In this document: positions 33,871-42,924 of the stretch, piece by piece
Position numbering within the stretch: the first letter of the stretch is position 1
Layout: the number at the start of each line of letters is the position of its first letter
Assembly (NCBI GenBank): GCA_035547835.1
Contig: DASZTW010000006.1
Coordinates: forward strand, 5,001 to 69,000
Source: Acidimicrobiales bacterium
GTDB taxonomy: Bacteria > Actinomycetota > Acidimicrobiia > Acidimicrobiales > Iamiaceae
DNA length: 64,000 nt
Direction: 5' to 3'
Position numbers and translations under genes: made by a program
The notes under the pieces: generated by a model
What the model was told of the DNA's origin: nothing
Seen by the model: the letters and a program-made list of their open reading frames with translations, nothing else
Databases searched by the model: none

Positions 33871-34470
33871 ATGCCGACGTTTCGCCTGACCTGGGACTAC
33901 CGCTGCCCTTTCGCCCGCATCGCCAACGAGCAGGTGCTCGATGCATTGGAAGCGGGAGCGGGTTGGGACGTCGAGTTCGTGCCGTTCTCCCTGGGCCAGG
34001 CACACGTCGCCGAAGGTGACACCCCGATCTGGGATCGGCCCGACGACGACAGCGGCCTGCTCGCCCTGCAAGTCGGCGTCGTCGTGCGCGACCGGCACCC
34101 CGACCACTTCCGCCGGCTGCACCGGGCGCTGTTCGACGCCCGCCACCGCGACGGGCGCCAGATCCGCGAGCACGACGTGCTGCGCGACGTGCTCGCGGAC
34201 GTGGGACTCGACGCCGATGAGGTCTTCGCCGAGGTGGACGACGGCTGGCCGCTCGACACGGTGCGCAAAGAGCACGAAGCCGTCGTGGCCGCAGCCGACG
34301 TGTGGGGCGTGCCGACCTTCATCGTCGGCGACCGCGCCGTGTTCGTGCGGCTCATGGAAGGCTCCGGCGGTGACGGGGAGCGGGCCACCCGCACCGTGCA
34401 GCGCATCTTGGACCTGATGGTCGAGCTGCCCGAGCTCAACGAGTTCAAGTACACGACGCTCAACCGCTGA
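33871..34470 (+). CDS. DsbA-family thioredoxin-fold protein lacking the second active-site cysteine
   Basis: A cytoplasmic DsbA/FrnE/HCCA-isomerase-like protein, 199 residues. The N-terminal LTWDYRCPFARIANEQV places a single cysteine (C12) where CxxC is expected, giving C-P-F-A. The helical insert is present in the middle and the cis-proline loop is VWGVPTFIVGD (about 147-157). Loss of the second cysteine argues against disulfide oxidation and for a glutathione-S-transferase-kappa or isomerase-like role. No signal peptide. Confidence 0.82.
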   Translation: MPTFRLTWDYRCPFARIANEQVLDALEAGAGWDVEFVPFSLGQAHVAEGDTPIWDRPDDDSGLLALQVGVVVRDRHPDHFRRLHRALFDARHRDGRQIREHDVLRDVLADVGLDADEVFAEVDDGWPLDTVRKEHEAVVAAADVWGVPTFIVGDRAVFVRLMEGSGGDGERATRTVQRILDLMVELPELNEFKYTTLNR

Positions 34471-34563
34471 GCGCCACCCGACCCCAACGGGCCGTCCGTC
34501 CCGACCGCCCCGTGTGGCTCGGCGGCTGGCCAGCCTGGTGAGGACGGAGGCCGAGTTGGCCGA

Positions 34564-34791
34564 TCAGTTCGTACCGGCGAGCGCGACGGACGAATCGTCG
34601 CCCGCGTCGTCGCCGTCGTCGAGCGAGCCGACGACTTCGACGGTGGGCATGGTGAGGAGCAGCCGTACGTCGAGCAGGAGGTCGGCGACCTCGCTGGACG
34701 ACAACAGCTCGCGGTGCTTGATGTCGGCGAGGCCACGATCGATGAGGGCCTTCGCCTCGTTGATCACATCGGTGCCATCGGTTTCCGTCAT
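34564..34791 (-). CDS. Small conserved-looking acidic protein
   Basis: A 75-residue protein, not recognised. The N-terminal 45 residues look like two amphipathic helices (INEAKALIDRGLADIKHREL, then SEVADLLLDVRLLL), and the tail is acidic (DDGDDAGDD). The stop follows ALAGTN. Its codon use matches the neighbours. It faces the LLM gene at 34873 with 81 nt between starts, which suffices for divergent promoters. Confidence 0.6.
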   Translation of the reverse strand: MTETDGTDVINEAKALIDRGLADIKHRELLSSSEVADLLLDVRLLLTMPTVEVVGSLDDGDDAGDDSSVALAGTN

Positions 34792-34872
34792 GCCCCCACT
34801 CTACCGACGGACTGTGACGCCAGACGTGTCATATGGCGCCACTGCGGGGTGAGGCCGGTAGCGTCGCCGACC

Positions 34873-35886
34873 ATGACTGCTCCAACACCGATGGGGGTGA
34901 CCGCGGCCAGCATCATGGGGCTCGGGCCGCGGACCTGCTTGCGGGTCGCCGACTTGGGCCGCGACCTGGGCTACCACTCGTACTGGACCGCGGAGACCAC
35001 CGGTCCGGAGGCGTTCAGCCTGCTCGGCGCAGCGGGCGCGGCCGCACCGGGAGTCGACCTCGGCACCGGGGTGCTGGCGATGCAGCTGCGGACCCCGATG
35101 GTCGTGGCGATGGCCGGCGCCACCTTGCAGGCGATGGACGACGACCGCCGAGTGCTACTCGGCATCGGCATCTCGTCGCCGGTCGTCACCGAGCGCTGGC
35201 ACGGGGTCCCATGGGACGGTGCCCGCCCCTTGGCCAAAGTGCGGGAGTACGTCACCCTCGTCCGCCAGTGCCTGAGCGGCGAGAAGGTGGACTTCGCCGG
35301 CGACTTCTACGGCGTCAAGGGCTTCCGCCTCGGCGTGCGTCTCGGGGAGCGCAAGCCCGAGATCGTGATCGCGGCACTGAACCCGGGCATGTTGCGCCTC
35401 GCCGGTCAGATTGCCGACGGCGTGCTGTTGAACTACCTGCCGGCGTCGCATGTGGCGTGGTCGGTGGCGCAGGTCCGCGAAGGCGAAGCTGCCGCCGGCC
35501 GGCCCGCAGGTGCGTGCCGCGTGTACGGCTACGTGCACGTCGGCGTCGCGGACCGCGAAGCCGGGCTCGACAACGGCCGCAAGGACCTCTTCTCCTACGC
35601 CGTGGTCGACAGCTACGCCCGCAACTTCGAGCGGGCCGGCTTCGCGGATGAGGTGGCCGAGGTGCGGGAGCGCTTCGCGGCCGGCGACCGGGCCGGGGCG
35701 GTGGCCGCGGTGTCGGACCGCATGGTCGACGCCATCGACGTGCTCGGCGACGCAGACCTGGTCCGCACGACGATGCAGGACTATGTCACCGGCGGGGTCG
35801 ACGAGCCGATCGTGATGCCCCTGCCGTGGGGGCCCGATCGCCAAGCGGTGATCGACGACACCTTGCGGGCCGCCATCGGCGCCTGA
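34873..35886 (+). CDS. LLM-class F420-dependent oxidoreductase
   Basis: Luciferase-like TIM-barrel enzyme, 337 residues. DLGYHSYWTAETTGPEAFSL near 32-51, LGTGVLAMQLRTP near 64-76, VLLGIGISSPVVTERWHG near 94-111, and KPEIVIAALNPGMLRLAG are family hallmarks. Probably uses F420; substrate unknown. ATG 34873 has TAGCGT 8 nt upstream. Followed by an SDR gene 140 nt on. Confidence 0.87.
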   Translation: MTAPTPMGVTAASIMGLGPRTCLRVADLGRDLGYHSYWTAETTGPEAFSLLGAAGAAAPGVDLGTGVLAMQLRTPMVVAMAGATLQAMDDDRRVLLGIGISSPVVTERWHGVPWDGARPLAKVREYVTLVRQCLSGEKVDFAGDFYGVKGFRLGVRLGERKPEIVIAALNPGMLRLAGQIADGVLLNYLPASHVAWSVAQVREGEAAAGRPAGACRVYGYVHVGVADREAGLDNGRKDLFSYAVVDSYARNFERAGFADEVAEVRERFAAGDRAGAVAAVSDRMVDAIDVLGDADLVRTTMQDYVTGGVDEPIVMPLPWGPDRQAVIDDTLRAAIGA

Positions 35887-36026
35887 GCCCCACGCCACAC
35901 CGCCACGGGGCCGGCGCCGACGGGTGGCCGACGGTCGCCCAAGGTTCCGAGGCGGCCGAGGACCTGCGCGGACAGGTGCCCGAGTCGCGGCCGGGGCTGT
36001 CGGACGGCGACGGTACAGTCCGCCTC

Positions 36027-36836
36027 ATGGAGCTGCGCGACAAGGTCGTTCTCGTAACCGGCGGAGCACGGGGCATCGGGCGTGCGCTGGCCGAGCGCTT
36101 CTTGGCCGAGGGCGCCAAGGGCGTGACCGTGGTCGACCTCGACCAAGCCACCGTTCAGGCCACCGCGTCGGAGCTCGGCGAACGCGCGCTCGGCCTGGCG
36201 GCGGATGCCAGCGATCGCGCCGCCGTGGAGGCAGCAGTCGACGCCACCGAAGCGAGCTTCGGGCCGATCGACCTGTTCTGCGCCAACGCCGGCATCGCCA
36301 CCGGCGTCGGCCTCGACGCGCCCGACGAGATCTGGGAGCGCGCCTGGAAGGTCAACACGTTCGCCCACGTCCAGGCCGCCCGGGTGATGGTGCCCCGGTG
36401 GCTCGAGCGCGGCGGCGGTCACCTGCTGCTCACCGCGTCGGCTGCCGGCTTGTTGAGCCAGATCGGCGACGGGCCCTACAGCACCACCAAAGCCGCCGCG
36501 GTCGGCCTCGCCGACTGGCTGGCGATCACATACGGCGACCGTGACATCCACGTGTCGTGCCTGTGCCCGCAAGGCGTCAAGACCGACATGGTGCTCGGCG
36601 GGGCGGGCGAGCTCGGCGCCGAAGTCGTCATCGCACAAGGGTTGATCGAGCCCGCCGAGGTTGCCGCGGCTGTGGTGGCCGGGCTCGCCGAGGAGCGGTT
36701 CTTGATCCTCCCCCACCCCGAAGTGGCCTCCTACACCCAGCGCAAAGCCGCCGACCACGAGCGTTGGCTGGCCGGCATGCGGCGCTTGCAGGCCCGCATC
36801 AACGCCGCCGGCTCGAGCCAGGCACACCGCGAATGA
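36027..36836 (+). CDS. SDR family oxidoreductase
   Basis: Classical short-chain dehydrogenase, 269 residues. Cofactor loop TGGARGIG at 11-18, NAG in CANAGIATG near 88-96, catalytic tyrosine and lysine in PYSTTKAA near 150-157. Acidic D following the second strand (VVDLDQ) suggests NAD rather than NADP. ATG 36027 has TACAGT 7 nt upstream. Its stop overlaps the next gene's start (ATGA), opening a run of four close plus-strand genes. Confidence 0.9.
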   Translation: MELRDKVVLVTGGARGIGRALAERFLAEGAKGVTVVDLDQATVQATASELGERALGLAADASDRAAVEAAVDATEASFGPIDLFCANAGIATGVGLDAPDEIWERAWKVNTFAHVQAARVMVPRWLERGGGHLLLTASAAGLLSQIGDGPYSTTKAAAVGLADWLAITYGDRDIHVSCLCPQGVKTDMVLGGAGELGAEVVIAQGLIEPAEVAAAVVAGLAEERFLILPHPEVASYTQRKAADHERWLAGMRRLQARINAAGSSQAHRE

Positions 36837-37174
36837 CGGATCGCCGCCACGACCACCCGCACGGCGCGCCGGCACGTCGCGACGCGCTGGCCGTCGGTCC
36901 CGACGCCGACGCGGGCCTGGTCTCGCTCGGGCTGGCGCCGGGCCAGACCGTGCGCTTCCGGCCTCGCGAGGGTTCGCGCTGGCTGGAAGCCACCGTGGTC
37001 CGACGCGAGCGCGACGGGTCGGTCGGTCTGCGTGACGAGCGGGGCCGCACCAGGGCGATCCCCGTCGAGCGGCTCCAAGTCGCAACCCGCGGACCCCGCG
37101 GCGGTCGGGTCTGGGAGCCGCTGTCCGAGCGCGCCGAGCGCGAGGAGCAACTCGCGTTCCGGTTGCCTGACTGA
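36833..37174 (+). CDS. Small protein with possible SH3-like barrel
   Basis: A 113-residue protein, not recognised. Residues about 35-85 (LAPGQTVRFRP, EGSRWLEATVVRRERDGSV, GLRDERGRTRAIPVERLQV) read as four or five short strands, as in SH3-like or Tudor-like barrels that bind nucleic acid or peptide. Ends in EEQLAFRLPD. Its start overlaps the SDR stop, and the glycosylase fusion begins 5 nt after its stop, so all three are co-transcribed. Confidence 0.6.
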   Translation: MTDRRHDHPHGAPARRDALAVGPDADAGLVSLGLAPGQTVRFRPREGSRWLEATVVRRERDGSVGLRDERGRTRAIPVERLQVATRGPRGGRVWEPLSERAEREEQLAFRLPD

Positions 37175-37179
37175 GCGCG

Positions 37180-38295
37180 ATGGACCGCGAGACCGTCGCC
37201 GTGTACGACGCCAACGCGGCGACGTACCACCGCAATCGAAGCGCCGCCGACACGGAACGGGTCGCGTCGCTCACGGCGCTGTTGGACGACGACGATCGCA
37301 TCGTCGACCTCGGTTGCGGGCCAGGCCTGAACCTCGACCAGCTCGGCGCCCACCGCACCGTCGCCCTCGACGCCGCTCGTGCCATGCTCGCCGAGATCCC
37401 GCCCGACCAGCGGCGTTTGGCGGTGCAGGCCGACCTCGCCGCCGTTCCGCTCCGCCGGGGTTCGGTGCAGGCGGTGTGGGCGAACAAGTCGCTCCAGCAC
37501 GTCGACGCCGCCACCCTGCCGATGGCGCTGGCGGGCCTGCACCACAGCCTGTCGGTCGGTGGGCAGCTCGAACTGCTCGCCTTCACCGGCGAGGGCGAGT
37601 GGCGGAGTGACGACGACCTGCCCGGGCGCCGCTTCACGTTGTGGTCCCCGGAGGCTTGGCTCGACCTCCTGATGGGCGCGGGCTTCGAGGTCGACCAGGT
37701 CGATGAGCGGACGGCGCCGCCCGGGCAGCACTGGCCGGCCGGCATGATCCGCCTCCGTGCCACCCGGGCGCGCACGCTGCCTGACACCGTGGGCCCGGGC
37801 ATGGACCTCCTCGTCTGCGGGCTCAACCCGAGCTGCTACGCGGCCGACGCCGGCGCCGGGTTCGCGCGCCCCGGGAACCGCTTCTGGCCAGCCCTCACGG
37901 CGGCCGGGCTCAGCGACGAGGCGACCGACCGCGCTCCTGCGCGGCTCCTGGCCGTGCGCCACATCGGGATGACCGACTTGGTGAAGCGCGCCTCCGTCGG
38001 GGCGGCCGAGCTGTCGACAGCCGAGTACCGGTCGGGCCTGGCTCGCGTCGAGCGGTTGTGCGGTCGGCTCCAGCCGCGGGCGGTCTGCTTCGTTGGTCTC
38101 GCGGGGTGGCGGGCGGCCGCAGACCGCAAGGCCGTCGCCGGATGGCAACCACGCGAGCTCGCTGGCGTACCGGTCTACGTGATGCCGAGCACCAGCGGCC
38201 TCAACGCGCGCACTTCGCTGGAGGTGTTCACCGACCACTTGAAGGCAGCGATTAGCGTCACGCGCAGGAGCCGACGCCCTGGAGCCCACCGATGA
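37180..38295 (+). CDS. SAM methyltransferase fused to a Mug/TDG-type mismatch uracil-DNA glycosylase
   Basis: A two-domain protein of 371 residues. Residues 1-195 form a class I methyltransferase: SAM motif IVDLGCGPGLNLDQLG at 41-56, ALDAARAML as motif II, GSVQAVWANKSLQHV as motif IV. Residues 205-365 are a Mug/TDG-type glycosylase: GLNPS (214-218) with N216 at the catalytic position, GFARPGNRFW (227-236) and the intercalation-type MPSTSGLNA (335-343). The glycosylase would remove U or T from G mismatches; the methyltransferase substrate is unknown. The join is in frame with no stop. Confidence 0.85.
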   Translation: MDRETVAVYDANAATYHRNRSAADTERVASLTALLDDDDRIVDLGCGPGLNLDQLGAHRTVALDAARAMLAEIPPDQRRLAVQADLAAVPLRRGSVQAVWANKSLQHVDAATLPMALAGLHHSLSVGGQLELLAFTGEGEWRSDDDLPGRRFTLWSPEAWLDLLMGAGFEVDQVDERTAPPGQHWPAGMIRLRATRARTLPDTVGPGMDLLVCGLNPSCYAADAGAGFARPGNRFWPALTAAGLSDEATDRAPARLLAVRHIGMTDLVKRASVGAAELSTAEYRSGLARVERLCGRLQPRAVCFVGLAGWRAAADRKAVAGWQPRELAGVPVYVMPSTSGLNARTSLEVFTDHLKAAISVTRRSRRPGAHR

Positions 38296-38319
38296 CGGAC
38301 GATCCCGCCCGCGCCCGCC

Positions 38320-39582
38320 GTGCCTGATCCGTCACCGGTCATCGGCTGGTACGCCGATCCCACCCGGCGACATCAGCACCGCTTCTGGGACGGGCAGGCC
38401 TGGACTTCCCGGGTGGCCGACGACGGCCTCGAGGCCAGCGACCCGCCGGTGGCCACTTCGACCGGCCCCCGCCGCCGCGCGTCGCGCCCGTCGGCCACCG
38501 GCCGCGCGGCGACCGCCCCGGTGACGTCCACGCTCGACCGCGGCCCGGCAACCACCGGCGTCCGGCCGGATGCCTCGACCCCGCCGCCGCACCTCGCCGG
38601 GTCGGCGCGTCGTCGTTGGCCGTTCCTCGTGGCGGCCGCCGTCCTGCTCGGGGTCGCCGGGGGCGCGGCGGCGTTCGTCGTGACCCGCCACCACGGTTCG
38701 AGCGCGCCGCCCACCACGGCGCGACGCGCCACGACAACGACGCGACCTCGCCTGCCCCGAGAAGTCGACGTCGCGGGCTCGGGGCACTACCAGGTCACGC
38801 TGCGGCGCGGGCAGCTCGACGTGCACCTGCTGCACTTGCGGGCCGGGCAGACCGCAGTGGTCGGCTGGCGTGTGGCATCCGGCCGCGCCACGGTCCGTAC
38901 CGGCATCTCGGCCACCACCGTCGACCGCTTGAGCGACCACGGCTACGTCACGGGCGTCCAGCGCGCCAGCGCCCGCGCCAGCGGCAGGTCGTTCGTCGCG
39001 CAGATCGCCGCCGACTCCGTGACCGGCACCACCACCACCGCCGGTCCTGGCGACACGGGTTCCGCCGGCGCCGGCTCGGCGTCGACCGACACATCGAGTA
39101 CGACGACCTCCTCCGGCAGCGGCATCCGGGCTCCCGGCGCCAACGACCCCACGGTGCGGGTCCCCGGCTTCCACGGTGTGGTGCTCGGCTCGCCCGACAC
39201 GATCGTCGCGCCGGTCACCGGTGACTATGCCGTGCTCATGGTGGGCGACACTGCCCCCACGAAGGTCGACGTGCTCATCACCGTCCGCAACGAGCCGACG
39301 ATCCGTGGCGACCTGCGCGCCGACTCCTACAACCGTCTGATCGCCGGCCCCTTCCACGACTCGCTCAACGCGTTCCTCACCGCGTACTGCGTCGCCAACC
39401 CCACGTACGACCGAGGCGCATGCGACCGCTTGCAGCACGAGGAGGACAACTGGCCGGTCACGGGCGCGACACCGGCCCCCGAGTCCTCCACGACCACCAC
39501 CACCGCCCCTACCGACACCGGTGCCGGCGCGTCATCGGGCTCGGCGCCGCCCGGCGGGTCGACCACGACCACCGGAGGCTGA
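38320..39582 (+). CDS. DUF2510-containing single-pass membrane protein
   Basis: A 420-residue envelope protein. The N-terminal DUF2510 is seen as GWYADPTRRHQHRFWDGQAW (9-28). A linker, one membrane helix (about 100-122) and a large outer part rich in Thr/Ser/Gly follow. The outer part has a region around FHGVVLGSPDTIVAPVTGDY and two cysteines (AYCVAN, GACDRL) that could form a disulfide. Ends in a TTTT-rich tail. Function unknown. GTG 38320 follows the fusion gene by 24 nt. Confidence 0.72.
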   Translation: MPDPSPVIGWYADPTRRHQHRFWDGQAWTSRVADDGLEASDPPVATSTGPRRRASRPSATGRAATAPVTSTLDRGPATTGVRPDASTPPPHLAGSARRRWPFLVAAAVLLGVAGGAAAFVVTRHHGSSAPPTTARRATTTTRPRLPREVDVAGSGHYQVTLRRGQLDVHLLHLRAGQTAVVGWRVASGRATVRTGISATTVDRLSDHGYVTGVQRASARASGRSFVAQIAADSVTGTTTTAGPGDTGSAGAGSASTDTSSTTTSSGSGIRAPGANDPTVRVPGFHGVVLGSPDTIVAPVTGDYAVLMVGDTAPTKVDVLITVRNEPTIRGDLRADSYNRLIAGPFHDSLNAFLTAYCVANPTYDRGACDRLQHEEDNWPVTGATPAPESSTTTTTAPTDTGAGASSGSAPPGGSTTTTGG

Positions 39583-39604
39583 CGGCCCCGCCAGCCGGGC
39601 CGGA

Positions 39605-40573
39605 TCAGCGGCGCGCGACGTCGCGGATGGCCTGGCGGGGATCGGACCCGAACGGCAACAGCGCCAGCGCCGGGCAGGTCACCCCGTTGTCGAGGTAGCG
39701 CTGGATGTGCTCGCGGCACGCTTCAGGCGACCCGTGCACGATCAGCTCGTCGACGAGGGAGTCGGGGATCGCCGCCAAGGCGGCCTTGCGGTCGCCGGCC
39801 TCCCATGCGTCCCACATCGGCTGGAGGATCTCGCCGCGGCCCATCCAGCGGTGGAACGCCGCGTAGACCGGCACTGTGAGGTAGGCCGCGATGGCGTAGC
39901 GACCCATGGCGAGCACGGTGTCGCGATCCTCGGTGACCGCCACGAAGATGCGAGCCACCACTTCGCGGGGCTCGCCCCCGGCGGCTTCGTGGACGATCGG
40001 TGCCACGGTGCGGACGTCGTCGGCCGACAACCAGTTGATGATCGCGCCGTCGCCCTCGCGCCCAGCCAGACGCAACATGCCTTCGCGTAACGCGGCGATC
40101 ATGATCAGGGGCTGCTGTTCTGGCACCAAGCCGAGCTTGAAGCCCTTCACCGAGAACGTGTCGTAGTCGTGGGTGACCTTCTCGCCGGTGAGCGCGGTGC
40201 GCAAGAAGCGGACGGTGTCGCGCACCCGCTTGTACGGCTCCTCGAACGGGATGCCGTTCCAGCGCTCGACGATGACATTCGACGAGGTGCCGATGCCCAA
40301 CGCCACCCGGCCCGGGGCGGCGTCGGCGAGCGACGCCACGGATTGCGCCAGGCACGCCGGGCCGCGCGTGTACGCCGGCACGATCGCGGAGCCGAGCCGC
40401 AACGACGGCGCCCACACCGACGACAGGGTCAGCGGCGTGAACGCGTCGGCACCCATGGCCTCGGCCGACCACACGTCGGTGTAGCCGAGGTCCTCGAGCT
40501 CTGTGATCCAGTCGCGGTGGGCATGCAGCGGCACGCCGTCGAAGGGGATGGTCATCCCGTATCGGGAGGTCAT
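39605..40573 (-). CDS. LLM-class F420-dependent oxidoreductase
   Basis: Luciferase-like enzyme, 322 residues. MTIPFDGVPLHAHRDWITEL opens the barrel, YTDVWSAEAMGADAFTPL near 31-48 and VALGIGTSSNVIVERWNGIP near 90-109 are typical, and QPLIMIAALREGMLRLAGR carries the flavin-side loop. It starts inside the stop codon of the upstream thioesterase gene (ATGA), so they form one unit. An acyl-CoA or hydroxylated lipid substrate is a guess from that pairing. Confidence 0.88.
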   Translation of the reverse strand: MTSRYGMTIPFDGVPLHAHRDWITELEDLGYTDVWSAEAMGADAFTPLTLSSVWAPSLRLGSAIVPAYTRGPACLAQSVASLADAAPGRVALGIGTSSNVIVERWNGIPFEEPYKRVRDTVRFLRTALTGEKVTHDYDTFSVKGFKLGLVPEQQPLIMIAALREGMLRLAGREGDGAIINWLSADDVRTVAPIVHEAAGGEPREVVARIFVAVTEDRDTVLAMGRYAIAAYLTVPVYAAFHRWMGRGEILQPMWDAWEAGDRKAALAAIPDSLVDELIVHGSPEACREHIQRYLDNGVTCPALALLPFGSDPRQAIRDVARR

Positions 40574-41376
40574 GGTTCGTCACCCTTCCACATCCGCACG
40601 ATGGTCGACTGACTCGCGGTGGCCATCAGCGTGCCGTCGGGCGCCCACAGCAGCACTGCGCCGTTGGCGAACCCGTGACCCACCGCGATGATGCGGATGT
40701 CGAGCAGCACCCACTCGGTCGGCACCAGGGTGGCCACCCGGATCGTGTTGTCGAGGCTGTTGCCGCCGCCGGCGCGACCCAGCGCCTGGCCGATGCCGAA
40801 CGGCACGAAGTCGCCCATGATCGCCAACGTGCCGGCCGACATCTCGAGCAGGTCGGGGATCCGGGCCCACAGCGCCGACCTTCCGTCGCCGGGCGTGCCG
40901 TCGAGGTCGCCCCAGGGCCGCGCGTCGGCCAAACGGACGTCGAGCCGGTCGTTGATCGACTCGACGCCGGGGAAGCGCAACGGCCGGTTCGGGCAGTCCT
41001 CTGGTGGCGGGACCTTCGGCATCGTGGCCCAGGTGCCGTCGAACTCGCTCGGGCGCGCCCCGAGCGCGGCGTTCACGGTGAGGATCTCCGAATCGCCCAC
41101 ATGCCCCACCGCGCGGGCCTGGGTCGTGTGGTGGCCCGCCGACGCCACGGTCACGTCGATGTCGAGCACGGATCCCGGGCGTGCGTAGCTGAGGTACTGG
41201 GCGGTGGCCCAGACCACTCGCCGGCCGGTGGTGGCTTCCATGGCGGCGATGCCCGCCCCGAGGCCGCAGCCGCCGAACAGGAACTGCCCACCGGCGCAGA
41301 TGCCGGGCACGATCGGCAAGTACCAGCGGTTGGGGTTGTGGGTCGACTCGAGGCCGAGGAAGGCAGGCGCATCCAC
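40570..41376 (-). CDS. Acyl-CoA thioesterase-like double hot-dog protein
   Basis: Likely hydrolyses acyl-CoA. GTG 41376 gives 268 residues. Two hot-dog repeats: the first includes GICAGGQFLFGGCGLGAGIA and WATAQYLSYARPGSVLDIDV, typical of the TesB-like fold; the second includes TLVPTEWVLLDIRIIAVGHG with FANGAVLLWAPDGTLMATAS. Overlaps the LLM gene by ATGA. GTG is chosen because the fold begins at once and the upstream frame is not conserved. Confidence 0.82.
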   Translation of the reverse strand: MDAPAFLGLESTHNPNRWYLPIVPGICAGGQFLFGGCGLGAGIAAMEATTGRRVVWATAQYLSYARPGSVLDIDVTVASAGHHTTQARAVGHVGDSEILTVNAALGARPSEFDGTWATMPKVPPPEDCPNRPLRFPGVESINDRLDVRLADARPWGDLDGTPGDGRSALWARIPDLLEMSAGTLAIMGDFVPFGIGQALGRAGGGNSLDNTIRVATLVPTEWVLLDIRIIAVGHGFANGAVLLWAPDGTLMATASQSTIVRMWKGDEP

Positions 41377-41504
41377 GGCGAGCAATGTACGCGGCCGGGT
41401 CGCCCGCTCCGACCATCGCACGACCGATGTCACGCGCGGGCGGCCCCGACAAAGCTGAGCGTCGACTCGGTTTCCCGCGACGCCAACGCGTAGCATCTCG
41501 GCCC

Positions 41505-42881
41505 ATGACGTCCACCTGGCAAGGCGATGCGTGCTCATTGGTCGACGCGTTCCGGCGCGGCGAGCACTCCCCGGTCGACGAGCTCGACGCGGCGCTGGCG
41601 GCGATCGACGCCAGCCCGCTCAACGCGTTCTGCCACCTCGAGGCCGACCTGGCCCGAGCGCGCGCGGCCGAAGCCGATGTCCGCTTGCCGTTCGGTGGCG
41701 TGCCGATGGGTGTCAAGCAGCTCGACCCCGTCGACGGTTGGCCCGCCACCGAAGCCTCCCTCGTGTTCGCGGACCGCACCTGGTCGTTCGACGCCACGCA
41801 GACGGCCCGCCTCCGCAGCGGCGGCGCCAACTTGATCGGTCAGACCACCGCCAGCGAGTTCGGCGGTCTCAACATCGGCCTCACCCGCCTCAACGGGGTG
41901 ACCCGGAACCCGTGGAACCACGAGCGCACCACGGGTGGGTCGTCCGCCGGCTCGGCGGCCGCGGTGGCCGGGGGGCTGGTCCCGATCGCCACGGGCGGTG
42001 ATGGCGGCGGGTCGATCCGAATCCCGGCGGGCTTTTGCGGCCTGGTCGGCATGAAAGGCACCGCGGGCCGGATCCCGCGCGGCCCGCACACCTCGATCGG
42101 GCCGCTGACGGTCGTGATGGGCTGCATGGCCCGCTCGGCGCGCGACGTGGCCCGGTGGTACGACGTCTGCGCGGGTTACGACCCTTACGACCCCTACTCG
42201 TTGCCCCGGATCGAAGGGTGGGAGCGCGACCTCGACCACCACGACCTCGCCGGCAAGAAGGTGGTGATCACGCCCGATCTCGGCGGCGCGGCCGTGGTCG
42301 CACCGGCGGTCGCCGGGCTCGTCAGAGCGCAAGCGGAGCTGCTGGCCAAAGACGCCGGGCTCGAGGTGGTCGACGTGCCGGTCGACCTACCGGGCTTCGG
42401 CTTCGAGTGGGCGATCATGAACCTCATCACGCTGCGCGAGGAGCTCGGCGATCGCTGGCCCGAGTGCAAAGACGAGCTGACCACCGAGATGGCGTTCGGC
42501 ATGTCGATCGCCGAGTCGACCTTGAACCTCGACCTCGCGGCCAAGGCCGAGGCGTCGCGACGGGCCATCAACGACGCCATGGCCGCCCTGCTCGGCGAAG
42601 TCGACTTCGTGATGACGGCCACCAACCCCGACGTGGCGTTCGGCGCCGAGATCGCCCTGAACACGCGGGTCCGCGAGCAGAAGGTGGGTCCGGAGAACAA
42701 CGGCGCCCTCACCATCCCGGCCAATGTCACGGGTGTACCAGCCATCTCGATCCCTTCCGGCACCGTCGACGGCCTGCCCGTCGGCCTCCAGGTCATCGGC
42801 CACCACCACAGCGATGCGTTGTTGCTCGACCTCGCCCGGATCGTCGAGGCCGAACGGCCCTGGCCCCTCGTCGCCGCCTGA
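41505..42881 (+). CDS. Amidase signature family hydrolase
   Basis: Ser-cisSer-Lys amidohydrolase, 458 residues. The triad is K71 (GVPMGVKQLD), S147 in TTGGSSAGS and S170 in GGDGGGSIRIP. It lacks a GatB partner nearby and the sequence departs from GatA, so a stand-alone amidase acting on small amides or acyl amides is more likely than tRNA amidation. ATG 41505 has TAGCAT 8 nt upstream. A hairpin follows the stop at once. Confidence 0.92.
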   Translation: MTSTWQGDACSLVDAFRRGEHSPVDELDAALAAIDASPLNAFCHLEADLARARAAEADVRLPFGGVPMGVKQLDPVDGWPATEASLVFADRTWSFDATQTARLRSGGANLIGQTTASEFGGLNIGLTRLNGVTRNPWNHERTTGGSSAGSAAAVAGGLVPIATGGDGGGSIRIPAGFCGLVGMKGTAGRIPRGPHTSIGPLTVVMGCMARSARDVARWYDVCAGYDPYDPYSLPRIEGWERDLDHHDLAGKKVVITPDLGGAAVVAPAVAGLVRAQAELLAKDAGLEVVDVPVDLPGFGFEWAIMNLITLREELGDRWPECKDELTTEMAFGMSIAESTLNLDLAAKAEASRRAINDAMAALLGEVDFVMTATNPDVAFGAEIALNTRVREQKVGPENNGALTIPANVTGVPAISIPSGTVDGLPVGLQVIGHHHSDALLLDLARIVEAERPWPLVAA

Positions 42882-42882
42882 C

Positions 42883-42910
42883 CCTGGTCGGCGAATCACC
42901 GTCGACCAGG
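42883..42910 (+). terminator. Hairpin directly after the amidase stop
   Basis: CCTGGTCG and CGACCAGG pair perfectly around a 12-nt loop. There is no T-tract. It separates the amidase from the GTCACA promoter 15 nt further on. Confidence 0.4.
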
Positions 42911-42924
42911 CCGCTCCGGCCTCG

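Noticed and set aside
41505-42881. Amidase as GatA of the tRNA amidotransferase
   Set aside because: No gatB or gatC nearby and the sequence around the catalytic lysine departs from GatA.
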